In this document: positions 28,101 through 34,458 of the stretch, one piece after another | Position numbering within the stretch: position 1 is the first letter of the stretch | Layout: every line of letters starts with the position of its first letter | Assembly: GCA_964016985.1 (NCBI GenBank) | Contig: OZ024835.1 | Coordinates: 2,363,501 to 2,427,500 of the forward strand | Direction: 5' to 3' | From: Anodontia alba | Lineage: Eukaryota > Mollusca > Bivalvia > Lucinida > Lucinidae | Length of the DNA: 64,000 bases | Notes under the pieces: model-generated | Told to the model about the DNA's origin: nothing | Seen by the model: only the letters and a program-made list of their open reading frames with translations | The model's database searches: none | Made by a program: the position numbers and the translations under genes

Positions 28101-28700
28101 GATAGATGCAGGTAGAAGCTAGAAACTGACAGAATGTTCAGATAATGCATGGCAATTTAAAAGTTCATTTTCAAATAAAGGATTTTAATGTTGATTGCAT
28201 AAAGTAAATTTTGGAGGAAAAAAGTGTGCCCGATGCAGGACTCGAACCCGCGATCCCCTGCTTGTAAGTAAGTCACGTGCTCTACTAACTGAGATAATCA
28301 GGCCGACAGTCCTGCCAATCACCACATTCCTCCCCCTTTTATGACACCTCGATCATCAGCTACAAATTAAGACATAAAACAAATTTTATTTAGTCGTAGT
28401 ATATAACGGTATAATTAATAATCTTCAATATGAAATTATACACATAAAAGAGTGGACCCTTGCTGTTATAATATATAGTGGTATACCCCACCCATTTTGG
28501 TTTCACTGTTTTCTACATACCTGTCCTCTAGAAACCCTGGCGGCACTTGCTTTGGTTTCGCTAAACTAGCTATCCTACTTTCAGCTGGTCCTAGAAGAAT
28601 AAAAAAAACGAAGTTTCATTCAAGAGAAGATTAAAGACAGCAGAAGATAAGTATAATTTCCCCAAAACACACAACTCTTACTTTCTGTTTGTGTCGCCAT
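6274..28700 (-). CDS. SPMAP2 (THEG)-like: SPMAP2/THEG-like sperm flagellum protein, complete, 5 exons
   Basis: Seen: CDS = complement(6274..6823, 12883..12949, 17755..17819, 28521..28590, 28682..28700), 771 nt, 256 residues plus stop. All four introns have GT/AG borders and every split codon resolves in frame. The protein has seven copies of a nine-residue motif of the form R-[IVL]-x-x-L-[ASC]-x-x-[KRL], at residues 12-20, 56-64, 93-101, 129-137, 168-176, 204-212 and 238-246, spaced 34-44 residues, with Trp/Tyr-rich linkers such as RRSVYWVDY at 30-38 and a basic C-terminus. Known: this is the THEG repeat of SPMAP2 (testicular haploid expressed gene), a microtubule-associated protein of the sperm axoneme. 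Inferred: a germline or ciliary structural protein. The start is the only ATG in exon 1 and lies beside a GC-rich, CpG-containing stretch. Introns are 6059, 4805, 10701 and 91 nt; the long ones are packed with MITEs. No signal peptide or membrane segment. Confidence 0.9.
6824..7704. other. Start of the last SPMAP2 intron, no element recognised
   Basis: A-tract 7008-7052, then unique A/T-rich sequence with chance ORFs on both strands (7098-7337, 7114-7380). Confidence 0.5.
7705..7760 (-). repeat. SINE-1 tail fragment
   Basis: GTTGAGGT..ACGGCCCAGTCAACC matches the 3' end of SINE-1. Further fragments lie at 5118-5180, 10730-10860, 15645-15712 and 20350-20410. Confidence 0.6.
7863..7934 (+). repeat. 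Family A MITE, left half, split by a 4.8-kb insertion
   Basis: Starts TTAACCCTTGTCCTG and follows the family to GATTACTTG-x-TCCAGATTGTTGAT, then stops. The matching right half resumes at 12733 (TACAAATTCACATAC). Confidence 0.7.
8268..9966. other. Interior of the long-TIR element, no gene recognised
   Basis: More GC-rich than the surroundings between 8300 and 9000. Short ORFs (for example 8312-8599 minus, 9407-9643 plus) have no recognisable domains. A GATCAG-type hairpin copy (I family) lies near 8510-8560, a short SINE-1 tail near 9412-9450 and a GTGA microsatellite at 9178-9190. Confidence 0.5.
9967..10202. repeat. Family C MITE inside the long-TIR element
   Basis: CAAGAAAACAGGATTTGCAT hairpin plus CTGCTGAATTAGCCCAGATAG end. 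A T-tract of over 50 nt (10111-10167, broken once) expanded inside it. Confidence 0.65.
10203..11322. other. Long-TIR element interior, right part
   Basis: SINE-1 fragment 10730-10860 (GAACCGATTC-like B box replaced by a small palindrome GAATCGCGTTCGATTC), GA microsatellite 10967-10978, T-tract with TTG repeat 11130-11170. No gene seen. Confidence 0.5.
11323..11926. repeat. Family D MITE (11323-11465) and plain DNA
   Basis: TTAACCCTTGAAGCACTTAG, CAGCAGACGGCATT, ATGTGAATCATCTGC; the remainder to 11926 is A/T-rich. Confidence 0.55.
12253..12732. other. Right flank of the long-TIR element, part of an older insertion
   Basis: Belongs neither to the TIR element nor to the family A MITE. Contains several forms of a short palindromic AATAAATCAC/GTGATTTATT motif (12267-12289, 12330-12385, 12676-12699) and an A-tract (12550-12571). 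Likely another repeat into which the TIR element inserted. Confidence 0.4.
12733..12860 (+). repeat. Family A MITE, right half
   Basis: Continues exactly where the copy at 7863-7934 stops in the family consensus and ends GGACAAAGG-TTAA at 12857-12860. Confidence 0.7.
12883..12949 (-). CDS. SPMAP2-like exon 4
   Basis: 67 nt between a GGTTTCAG acceptor and a GTAAGC donor. Encodes THEG repeat 2 (RVQELARHR). It sits only 23 bp from the end of a MITE (TTAA at 12857-12860). Confidence 0.88.
13030..13300 (+). repeat. Tandem repeat, about 4 units of 60 bp
   Basis: Unit: ATTGTCATTTTTTCTATATA followed by ATCTAAACATTTTTGTATGG and ATACAACACAGA. Units start near 13072, 13131, 13191 and 13241. The unit equals half of the family E palindrome, so the array grew from a MITE fragment. 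A 135-residue ORF across it is an artefact. Confidence 0.75.
13345..13565 (-). mobile_element. tRNA-derived SINE (family SINE-2) copy 1
   Basis: Minus-strand head carries TAGCCTAGTGGATAGGAG (A box) and TGTGGTTCGAGCC (B box) with a tRNA-like anticodon region, then a body shared with 20865-21101. Poly-T at its plus-strand left end is the A tail. Confidence 0.82.
13701..13977. mobile_element. Family F MITE, copy F1
   Basis: Ends CATCA[CG]GAAAAC / GTTTTCGTAATG, TTAAACCCCACTTTTATATA with its complement, and a central palindrome GTGGGTACTCATTAGAACTGCC. 277 bp. Confidence 0.78.
13978..14907. repeat. Family D MITE (14425-14690), otherwise plain
   Basis: AGCAGACAACACTTTG and two hairpins on ATGTGAATTGTCTGCTAGGC. 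13978-14424 includes a CTCCCTCTTGGAGCAAATAC / AATTTGCTCCC inverted pair (14258-14283); 14691-14907 plain. Confidence 0.55.
14908..15085. mobile_element. Family D MITE, complete, TTAA ends
   Basis: TTAA-CCCTTAAAGCAGTAAG ... AGTGCTTTAAGGC-TTAA, arms around AGAAAATAAGACTTGATTTT. 178 bp. Confidence 0.75.
15086..15805. repeat. Family J copy (15422-15640) and SINE-1 fragment
   Basis: ACAGTGTAGACCCTGATCAG hairpin; SINE fragment 15645-15712. 15086-15421 is unique-looking with no gene. Confidence 0.5.
15806..15985. mobile_element. Family P palindromic MITE, near complete
   Basis: Perfect arms of CTCCACGAAAACATATGTTG and GTGGGTACTCATTAGAAGCG around CCTCGTCGAGG, with AAGGCGCTTTTTTCAATCC outside. 48540-48725 is the same element reversed. 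Confidence 0.7.
15986..17068. other. GATCAC hairpin (16419-16493), otherwise no feature
   Basis: Hairpin CAGACAGTGAAGGCTCTGAT with its complement around a CATATG centre. 15986-16418 and 16494-17000 hold no recognised gene or repeat; A-tract 16985-17006. Confidence 0.5.
17069..17243. mobile_element. Family A MITE, copy A5 with internal deletion
   Basis: TTAA to TTAA; one arm of the central hairpin is lost (GCAAACATCTGTATCTGCAC). Confidence 0.75.
17388..17705. mobile_element. Family A MITE, copy A6, carrying a palindromic insertion
   Basis: Starts TTAA-TCCTTGTCCTGC, right end degenerate (GCATGAATGGATTGAC). Interrupted at TA by the 107-bp palindrome 17537-17643. Confidence 0.75.
17537..17643. 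mobile_element. 107-bp near-perfect palindromic MITE, TA target duplication
   Basis: CCCAGCTAACATTCTACG ... GTAGAATGCTGACTGGG; almost every base pairs with its mirror. TA at 17535-17536 and 17644-17645. Other copies: 31251-31357 and 39430-39525. Tc1/mariner-type insertion is suggested by the TA. Confidence 0.85.
17755..17819 (-). CDS. SPMAP2-like exon 3
   Basis: 65 nt between a TTTCAG acceptor and a GTAAGT donor. Encodes RSVYWVDYVPPRAGPGGQTE and ends one base into Ile52. It is the linker between THEG repeats 1 and 2. MITEs flank it on both sides (17388-17705 and 17962-18103). Confidence 0.87.
17962..18103. repeat. Family B MITE, right end missing
   Basis: TTAA-CCCTTAAACTGCCAATGA, then the hairpin GCAAACAGTGTGGACCTAGA. 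Truncated where the split SINE begins. Confidence 0.7.
18120..18450 (-). mobile_element. tRNA-like SINE head split by a MITE
   Basis: 18145-18198 plus 18422-18447 joined gives a tRNA-like unit on the minus strand: A box TGGTAGCTGAGTGGTAAG, anticodon region, B box GGGTTCAAATCC. A 219-bp MITE (18199-18417) interrupts the anticodon loop. Confidence 0.65.
18199..18417. mobile_element. Family E MITE in a SINE, GTAC target duplication
   Basis: Terminal inverted repeats AC[CT]ACAACCTCTTTATAACA, 219 bp, with GTAC at 18195-18198 and 18418-18421. Inside is a palindrome around CAAACAAAAATGTATA. Degenerate relatives lie at 1690-1960, 13040-13290 and 26088-26630. Confidence 0.75.
18451..19020. other. Intron DNA with candidate exon only
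   Basis: Apart from the candidate alternative exon (18697-18770), nothing was recognised. A C-type end CTGCTGAATTCGCCCAGAGAG lies at 18459-18479. Confidence 0.45.
18697..18770 (-). other. Candidate alternative first exon of the SPMAP2-like gene
   Basis: An ATG at 18770-18768 opens 24 codons ending ...GKNQW plus AG, followed by a strong GTATGT donor. The phase matches exon 3 exactly and would give ...NQWRSVYWVDY. It lies in intron 2-3, 0.9 kb upstream of exon 3. It cannot follow exon 2 in frame, so it would be an alternative start replacing exons 1-2 and repeat 1. The reading frame stays open upstream of the ATG. It could be chance. Confidence 0.3.
19021..19449. mobile_element. Two adjacent family A MITEs in opposite orientation (A7, A8)
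   Basis: A7 19021-19213 and A8 19236-19449, 22 bp apart. A7 begins TTAA-CTCTGGTCTTGC; A8 ends GGTCAAGGG-TTAA. Both keep the GATCCAGATCAG hairpin. Confidence 0.78.
19450..20044. repeat. Family C MITE (19618-19834) and plain DNA
   Basis: CAGAAAACAAGGTTTTTACA hairpin with TCCTAGGA centre. A-tract 20008-20024. Confidence 0.6.
20045..20330 (+). repeat. Family H repeat (GTTGGGGTTTAACGACAC)
   Basis: Begins GATTGATTGTGTTGGGG, has a purine-rich middle of GAGAAAAGAGATAGAA type and ends CGACACCTTCGCGCCACC. Copies at 23664-23925, 24908-25018, 25037-25335 and 25336-25494. SINE-sized with no clear pol III boxes. Confidence 0.7.
20446..21200 (+). repeat. Minisatellite, ~44-bp unit
   Basis: About 12-15 imperfect units of CCATTTTACAAGGGAGACAA plus CTTTTGAAACTGATAAATTTT. 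Interrupted by SINE-2 at 20865-21101. Confidence 0.85.
20865..21101 (-). mobile_element. SINE-2 copy 2 inserted in a minisatellite
   Basis: Same element as 13345-13565. Target duplication GAGACAACTTTT at 20853-20864 and 21102-21113, so it inserted inside the tandem array and is younger than it. Confidence 0.88.
21201..21511. other. No feature recognised
   Basis: Contains 'AAAGGAAAGAATTTGCTC' as also near 19910 and 14250; possible remnant of one shared repeat. Confidence 0.4.
21512..21725. mobile_element. Family D MITE, TTAA ends
   Basis: TTAA-CCCTTAAAGCACTA ... GCTTTAAGAG-TTAA with CAGAGAAAATAAAGTTTGGC arms. T-tract 21561-21585. Confidence 0.72.
21726..22305. other. No feature recognised
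   Basis: Unique-looking intronic DNA; no ORF, hairpin or repeat of the known families. Confidence 0.5.
22306..22558. mobile_element. Family C MITE, TTAA ends
   Basis: TTAA-CATGCTCGC ... GAGAATGGCAAAGG-TTAA; the central hairpin arm CAGAAAACAGGTTTTGACAT is duplicated. Confidence 0.75.
22612..22889. mobile_element. Family F MITE, copy F2
   Basis: Complete; core palindrome with perfect GAACCGCCTCATCGAGGCGG centre. Confidence 0.8.
23037..23249. mobile_element. Family A MITE, copy A9
   Basis: TTTA/TTAA ends, full hairpin; 213 bp. 22890-23036 is plain. Confidence 0.8.
23250..24547. repeat. Cluster of P and H repeats
   Basis: P fragment 23580-23640, H copy 23664-23925, P half 23940-24030, P-type hairpins 24190-24330 with CATTTGAATCGCATCGACTT arms. 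The P copy is interrupted by H. 23250-23575 plain. Confidence 0.55.
24548..24768. mobile_element. Palindromic MITE family L, copy 1
   Basis: Ends GGGCTCAGTTGTTCAAAACT / GCTTTGAACAACTGGGCCC, arms containing GAAAAAATGTGAGTAGCTTT. Copy 2 at 51940-52175. Confidence 0.7.
24769..25545. repeat. Family P hairpin split by an array of H repeats
   Basis: P arms 24769-24907 and 25498-25545 are separated by three H segments (24908-25018, 25037-25335, 25336-25494). ATCGAGA with a preceding TTTT is repeated at both borders, so the H cluster entered as one insertion or grew after it. Confidence 0.65.
25710..25969. mobile_element. Family F MITE, copy F3
   Basis: Complete ends and core palindrome. Confidence 0.8.
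26088..26640. repeat. Family E copy interrupted by a family B MITE (26102-26333)
   Basis: Left end ACCACATCCTCTTTATAA, then B (CCCTTAAAATGCCAAG ... CAGTTTAAGGG), then family E resumes with CACTATTTCTGGGATCC. Right end missing. Confidence 0.6.
26641..27959. other. Mostly plain intron DNA; P hairpin at 27130-27240
   Basis: A J-type fragment at 26655-26705 and an A-tract at 27391-27407. Short ORFs near 27665-27993 show no domain. Confidence 0.5.
27960..28060 (+). repeat. tRNA-derived repeat, plus orientation
   Basis: A-box and B-box-like segments (GCTTCGAGTCCTGC at 28020-28033, then ATCGGGCACAC). The anticodon arm does not fold well, so a SINE head rather than a tRNA gene. An inverted relative lies at 28225-28310. 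Confidence 0.5.
28225..28310 (-). repeat. tRNA-like unit, minus orientation
   Basis: Minus strand GCCTGAT ... ATCGGGC gives a 7-bp acceptor stem, a D-arm-like CTCAGTTAGTAGAG and a T arm GCGGG-TTCGAGT-CCTGC. The anticodon arm is too long and unpaired, so a pseudo-tRNA or SINE head is more likely than a working tRNA. Confidence 0.5.
28521..28590 (-). CDS. SPMAP2-like exon 2
   Basis: Acceptor TTCTTCTAG, donor GTATGT. Only one frame is open (the other two contain TAG or TGA); it encodes THEG repeat 1, RIASLAKPK, and ends two bases into Arg30, which exon 3 completes. Confidence 0.88.
28682..28700 (-). CDS. SPMAP2-like coding exon 1
   Basis: Encodes MATQTE plus the first base of Arg7, followed by a GTAAGA donor. 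The 91-nt intron to exon 2 is the only short intron of the gene. Confidence 0.85.
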
Positions 28701-28760
28701 TATTTATCAGCGCGCGCTGAGCACGTGGTTGTTAAGCAGTTGCTAAGAACGCTTTCGATT
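28701..28760 (-). promoter_or_regulatory. Putative SPMAP2-like proximal promoter with RFX-type X-box candidate
   Basis: Directly 5' of the ATG is a GC run (CAGCGCGCGCTGAG) and an E-box CACGTG (28722-28727). GTTGCTAAGAAC at 28739-28750 resembles two adjacent RFX X-box half sites without a spacer, and GTTGTTAAGCAG precedes it. RFX factors drive ciliary genes (established), so the site fits the gene's likely job, but the match is imperfect and the transcription start is unknown. Confidence 0.3.
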
Positions 28761-29496
28761 GTCACTTGCATTGATTTGGATTGTTTCCCTTTGTAAACAA
28801 AAACTTGACAGTTTGGCACGTGGACTTTCCAATCCATATTTGTAATAGGTGGGTATTAGCGGATACTTTACAATAAATTGTCGATAATAACGGTGTTTAA
28901 ATTGGACAATGTGTGTACTAAGCACGGTAAATGTTTATTTAGGATAAATGGAACAGTTCAATCGATTTCATTTGAACTTGTATTATTTGGGTAAACCTAT
29001 CCAATTATAGGGTTTCACCCATATATGTGTGTTATTATATTAATGGTATTATGTATAATAAATATATGTGTAATTAAATTAATGATATATCTCAGTAAAA
29101 TTAACCGAGTTATAGGTATAAGATCTAAATCTTAAATAATTATAATTATATCTGTTTTTTTTTTTTTTTTTCAGTAATAAAGGTATCTAATTAAAATAAA
29201 GGATGTCTTAACTAAATTAGATATAATAGATATGAGTTATGAGTAAAAGTTAAAAAAAAAAAAAAAAGAAAAAGAAAAAAAAAAAAACTTTAATGGAGAT
29301 TTAACAAATTCAAGATTTGTTTTAATACCTTTATTTAAATATATATTATTTAGACAAATCAACCGGTAGTAAAATGAACTTATTTAAAGTACGACAAGTA
29401 TGGTAAGGCTTAACATGCTTAAGGAGGTACGTATTGAATATCATACTACACAATCCCTGGGCCTTGTGAAATATATATATACACCGAACAAACCCT
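28761..29496. other. Upstream A/T-rich region of the SPMAP2-like gene
   Basis: A/T over 75% by eye, T-tract 29155-29172, A-tract 29252-29288. No gene or repeat family recognised. Confidence 0.5.
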
Positions 29497-30305
29497 AAGT
29501 ATTCGGACGTGTTCGTGGTCTGAGCAAACAGATAGATCCCGATCGGAATGCAGCGTCTGATCAGATTCTAAAATGTTTGCCACTCAAACAGCTATTTCTA
29601 AGTGAAATGGACGTGTTAAAATATTAGATAATTGATAACGCGGCGTCTGATCAGGGCCTGCCCTGTTTAACACTCATCCATTTTTCAAGGACAGTCTTTA
29701 TGAAAGATATATCATCACGAAAAATGCCTATATAATTTTGACCCCCTTAAACCCTACTTGTATATAGTAAAAAAAAACTGGGGTTTACAGGGATATGCAT
29801 TATTTTTCTTATTTCTGCTCAAAATCATAGATTGTGGGTACTCGTTAGAACCGCCTTGCCGTTCTAACGAACACCCACAATCTATGTCTTGAGCAAAAAT
29901 ATGAAACTATCAGAATTTTTTATCTGAAAATTTTCATTTTTTGGTGTTAAAAAATTTTCAGTATATTTGAATAAGCATGTTTTCGTAATGTTCAAATCTT
30001 AGGACAAATATGGCAAGGATTCCAAATGCTCGGGGAAATACAATATACAAGGAGGTCATCACGAAAACATGCCTTTATAATGTTGACCCCCTTAAACCCC
30101 ACTTTAACATATTATTTCTTATTTCTCCTCAAAAACATAGATCGTGGGTACTCATTAGAACCGCCTCGGCGAGGCGGTTCTAACGAGTACCCACAATCTG
30201 TTTAGAGCAGAAATATGAAAAATATCAGGTTTTTTTTTATCTGAAAATTTTCATCTTTTGGTGCTAAAATTTTCAGTATATTTGAATAGGCATGTTTTCG
30301 TTATG
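29497..30305. mobile_element. J repeat followed by two family F MITEs in tandem
   Basis: J fragment 29497-29690; F4 29713-29990 and F5 30057-30305 in the same orientation, separated by 66 nt. F5 lacks part of the left arm (AAACCCCACTTTAACATATT). Confidence 0.75.
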
Positions 30306-31250
30306 TAAGAAATCCGGATCAGAAAACAGCGTGCTCTGCGAAGACACTGACCAGACCGCACGGGTGCGCGGCTGATCTGAGTCTTCGCTGGTCGCACTTG
30401 CAATCTTGTAGGAAATGCTGATCCCCGGCTCAGTATATCATTCAACAGCTAGGTCCTCAACAGACTGCAGGTGTGCAGACCTGCTCGGGTTGCCTATCTT
30501 TACTTTCCCCTCTGACCTGTCCCCTTTCTAGGGCATACATTCTTTTCGTTTTTTGCAGATCTATTACTTCTATGATTGTCTATTCCAGGATTTGCAATTC
30601 TTTCAAGAGGCAGAAAGATGACAGCTGGACCAGTGTGTGGTCAATAAAAGTACCAAAAAAGTACATTCAGTGGGACCAAGAAGCTGGAACAAAAATACAT
30701 AATCGACAACAAGCGGTTTGGATAGAAACTCACAGAGATGTCTGTTGTGCGACTATATTAAAAATAGCTTTTCTCCGATTCCTTTCTCCTTGTCCGAGTG
30801 TGTGCATCCCGTTTCCGTCTTAACGTCTTTTTTCCCTTTAGGCTTGAACTTTTGCTCCTTTTAGAGCTGATCAGAGTCTTCGCTGTCCGCATGAAGAAAG
30901 CTTGGGTCCTTAGCTACCCACTGCGCGCACAGCGAAGACTCTGATCAGACTGGGCGGATGCCCAGATTGATCTTAGTCTTCGCTGGGCGCACATTTCATT
31001 TTGTAGGTTTTGTCATGCGCTGGCTCATAAGATGGTAACAGATGAAGCGTAATTGTCCGAAACTAGATAGTCTGGCCCAGAAAACTTGACACTTCACCTG
31101 TTTTCACTTTTGCGTGTGTTCATTGCACTCAAGGGCCATTCCTGTCAGAATCTTTTATCTTCACTATACATGTTGTGTTAGTGCCAAGTGGTCGCCATAA
31201 AATGTCTCCCCACACTTCACTAAAGAGTTATCTCTATTTTCTGGTCCTTT
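30306..31250. repeat. Family I hairpins (GATCAG type)
   Basis: GCGAAGACACTGACCAGACC / GGTCTTCGC-like stems at 30330-30400, 30865-30995. The 116-residue ORF 30473-30823 has no recognisable domain. 31080-31250 resembles 36029-36085 and 56225-56280 (GCCATAAAACGTCTCCCC). Confidence 0.5.
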
Positions 31251-31357
31251 CCCAGTAAGCATTCTATATAAATCTATTGCGAGCCGTTATCGGCCCGTCA
31301 GGGTAGCTGACGGACCGACAACGGCCCGCTGTAGATTTATAAAGAATGCTAGCTGGG
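31251..31357. mobile_element. Palindromic TA-type MITE, copy 2
   Basis: CCCAGTAAGCATTCTATA ... AGAATGCTAGCTGGG, same as 17537-17643 with substitutions. Confidence 0.78.
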
Positions 31358-32637
31358 CTGTGATTATTGAGCCCATACGAGACTTTTGAAAAATTATCTG
31401 AGAGTTACTGATGAATCCTAGTCTGGCCTAGACAGTTTATACTTCAGCAGCTTTCAGTTTGTGAATGTGTTCATTACACACATGGTCTATTCCATTTAGA
31501 ATCTTCTTATAGTCGAACCTCAATGATTCGAACATCTTTGGGACCATTGAAGTCTATTCTAGATATGGGTAGTTCGAGCCACTGAGGGTTAAATCATAGC
31601 GCCAGGTTTGGAGACAAATGGGAATAATATATAGAGGATATTCAAATGTTTGGAGTGAATATGACTTTTATTTCATCGAGTGAAGTGAAAACATGTATAT
31701 TTCATGAGTGCCGAAGGCACGAATGAAATATACATTTTTTTCACTTCAAGAGATGAAATAAAAGTCATATTCACGACAAACATTTGAATTTTCTTTTTAT
31801 TATATACATCAGTTTCGATAGAAGAGATGAAAATCTTGCATTTGCAAGGGAAAGTCTGACACGCAGTTTTGTCCCTTGGAGCCATGACGTTTTGTTTTGT
31901 TTGGTGACGTTAGATATGACGTCAGAAACGCGCATTGGCGTGTAAAAATAAAATAAAAAGAAAATTTACTCTTTTTCAGTGAATACCATAAAAACTTTCA
32001 TCTCGTGTAATGAAAACATAAATGTAAATAAGAAAAAAGTAGATCCAGATCTTATATTTTTCACTGCTCAGAGGAGTGAAAATATAAGTTTTATATTTTC
32101 ACTAGTGAAAATATAAAACTTATATTTCACTAGTGAAAATATGCATTTTATTTCATTAATAATTCTCTATATTTCATTACTTTGTATATAATAAATTGAT
32201 ATCTTTTCGATCTTCTATAAAATAATGGTATGTTGAACGTACTCATTAGAATTGCCTCGATGAGGCGAGTCTAATGAATACATACATGTTCATAATAAAC
32301 ATATCCCTAAATATATTTTTTTCAGCTGTCGGAAGAATTGTCTAGGGACTTATTGAGGTTTTGCTGTAGGTGGAAACAAAATGTTGGAATATACATGTAT
32401 TTATCATGAAACCATTTACATGTACATATGGAACTGATCAATATCCCATGAACATTGGCAGGCTGTGGCCATTAGAGCTTGGTATACTAACCTTTCGTTA
32501 CTTAGTCTAGAAAAAAAGTACGAGTATAGAAGGTGTCCAGAAAGAGCCACAGAAAATTAGCTCCCAATGACTCCAACATAAAAAGCCAGTAACCAATAAC
32601 CAAGATTGACAGTACACAAGCCACAAACCACTTCCCC
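31358..32637. repeat. Family M hairpins (ACTTTTATTTCATC) and plain DNA
   Basis: Palindrome 31665-31785 around GAGTGCCGAAGGCACG; second one 32045-32160 around ACTAGTGAAAATATAAA. GTTTGGTGACGTTA and TTTTTCAGTGAATACCATAA recur at 46715-46770. P fragment 32220-32290. Confidence 0.5.
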
Positions 32638-34458
32638 AATCACGAAAACCTACCTATATAATTTTGACCCCCTTAAACCCCACTTTTCTATAGTAAAACT
32701 TGGGTTTACAGGTGTACTCAATTATTTTTCTTATTTCTGCGCAAAAACATAGATTGTGGTACTCGTTAGAACCGCCTCGGTACTCAAAATATAGATCGTG
32801 GGTACTCGTCAGAACCGCCTCGCCGAGGCGCTTCTAACGGGTACCCACAAATTATGTTTTCGAGTAGAAATAAGAAAATACCAGTGTTTTTATGCCTCGC
32901 CATATAAGTGGCGAGGTATTATGTTACACCGTCCGAAATTTTGAGTGTCCGTCCGTCCGTCAGCGCTTCATAATTTCCTGTCCGCTCCATAACTCTGAAA
33001 CCGTTTAGGACATTTTCGCGAAACTTCACACCAATGAAAATCACCATGAGACGATGGGCAGAACAGATGAACCGTAACTATGGTTTGCCTACTTACGGAG
33101 TTATTACCCTTTGAACATTGAATATAGCCGTTTCTACCATGTACTCGTATCCGCTCATTAACTCTGATACCATTTGTGATATTTTCACGAAACTTCACAC
33201 AAACATAAAGCATAATGAGACGACGTGCAGAACACATGAACCGAAACGATTGTCTACTTCTGGAGTTATTGCCCTTTGAACATTAAACATAGTCATTTCC
33301 ACCATGTACCCCTTTCCGCTCTGTAAGTTGAAAATTGGTTAAGATAATTTCATGAAATCTCTCACAAATGCAAAGCACTACAAGCTGACGTGCAGAACAT
33401 AAGAACCATAACTCTGGTTAACCTACTTTTGGAGTTACGGCCCTTTGAACATTATAAATATTGAAAATAGCCATTTCTACGATGTACTCGTGTCCGCTCC
33501 ATAACTCTGGTTCGTGATATTTTCACGAAACTTCACACAAATATAAAGCACCATAAGACGACGTGTAGAACATATGAACCGTATCTCTGATTTGCCTACT
33601 TTTGGAGTTACTGCCCTTTGAACATAGAATATAGGCATTTCCACCATGTACGCATGTCCGCTCTGTAAGTTGAAAACTGTTTAAGATATGTTCATGAAAT
33701 CTCTCACAGATATAAAGCACCATGAGATGACGTGCAGAACATAAGAACCATAACACTGGTTAATCTACTTTTGGAGTTATGACCCTTTTTCTGTAATATA
33801 TGGATCCGCTCTGTTACTTGAAAACCGTTTGAGATATTTTCTCGAAACTTTATGCAGATGTATATCATTATGATATGATGTGCAGAACACAAGAACTGTA
33901 ACTCTAAATTACCTGCTTTTGGAGTTACTGCCCTTTGGACATTGTAAATAGTGATCCTAGTCATACACTTGTGCCCTTTTTATAACTTGAAAATGGTTTC
34001 AGAGATTTTCTTGAAGCCTTGCAAACATGTAAAGCAAAATAAGACATGTAGAACTTAAGAATATGTCTGGCTTAATTACTTTTTGAGTTATGGATCTTTG
34101 AACATTGAAAATAACAGTTTCTGTGATATACTTGTAAACTTTACACGAATGTGAAGCACCATGAGGGGATCTGCGGAAAAAGAGAACTGTAATTCTGGTT
34201 TACTTGCTTTTTGAGATATGGCCCTTTGAACATTGAAAATAGTCATCTCAGTCATATATTCATGTCAACTTTATTTAGGGAAAGACTTATGTACCTTCTT
34301 TTGATTTCATTTTTGACAGAGTTATGACACTTGCTTGATGTAAGTGCAGTGGCGGGGCATGATGCAGTGCTTGCAGCGCTTTTATTTTTATCTGAAACTT
34401 TTCAGGTTTTGGAGGTGAAATTTTTTCTGTATATTTGAATAGGCGTGTTTTCTTAATG
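32638..34458. mobile_element. Family F MITE (F6) split by a 1.5-kb insertion
   Basis: Left part 32638-32893, right part 34385-34458. The insertion 32894-34384 is flanked by TTTTTAT on both sides. The F core is itself rearranged (two partial copies of GTACTCGTTAGAACCGCCTC). Confidence 0.75.
32894..34384 (+). mobile_element. Element with ~150-bp internal tandem repeats, GTCCG start
   Basis: Begins GCCTCGCCATATAAGTGGCG and GTCCGTCCGTCCGTC, then about eight units with CTCTGAAACCGTTTAGGACA, CGCGAAACTTCACACCAATG, AGACGATGGGCAGAACA, GGAGTTATTACCCTTTGAAC. Units diverge toward the right end. No protein ORF spans it. Class unknown; flanked by TTTTTAT. Confidence 0.75.

Noticed and set aside
28225..28310. 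A functional tRNA gene
   Set aside because: Acceptor and T arms pair, but the anticodon arm is too long and unpaired; a sister copy nearby is more degraded, as in SINE heads.
32894..34384. A coding gene of repeated protein modules on the minus strand (several 77-89 residue ORFs)
   Set aside because: The ORFs are short, start and stop inside the minisatellite units, and the repeated element shows no conserved reading frame between units.
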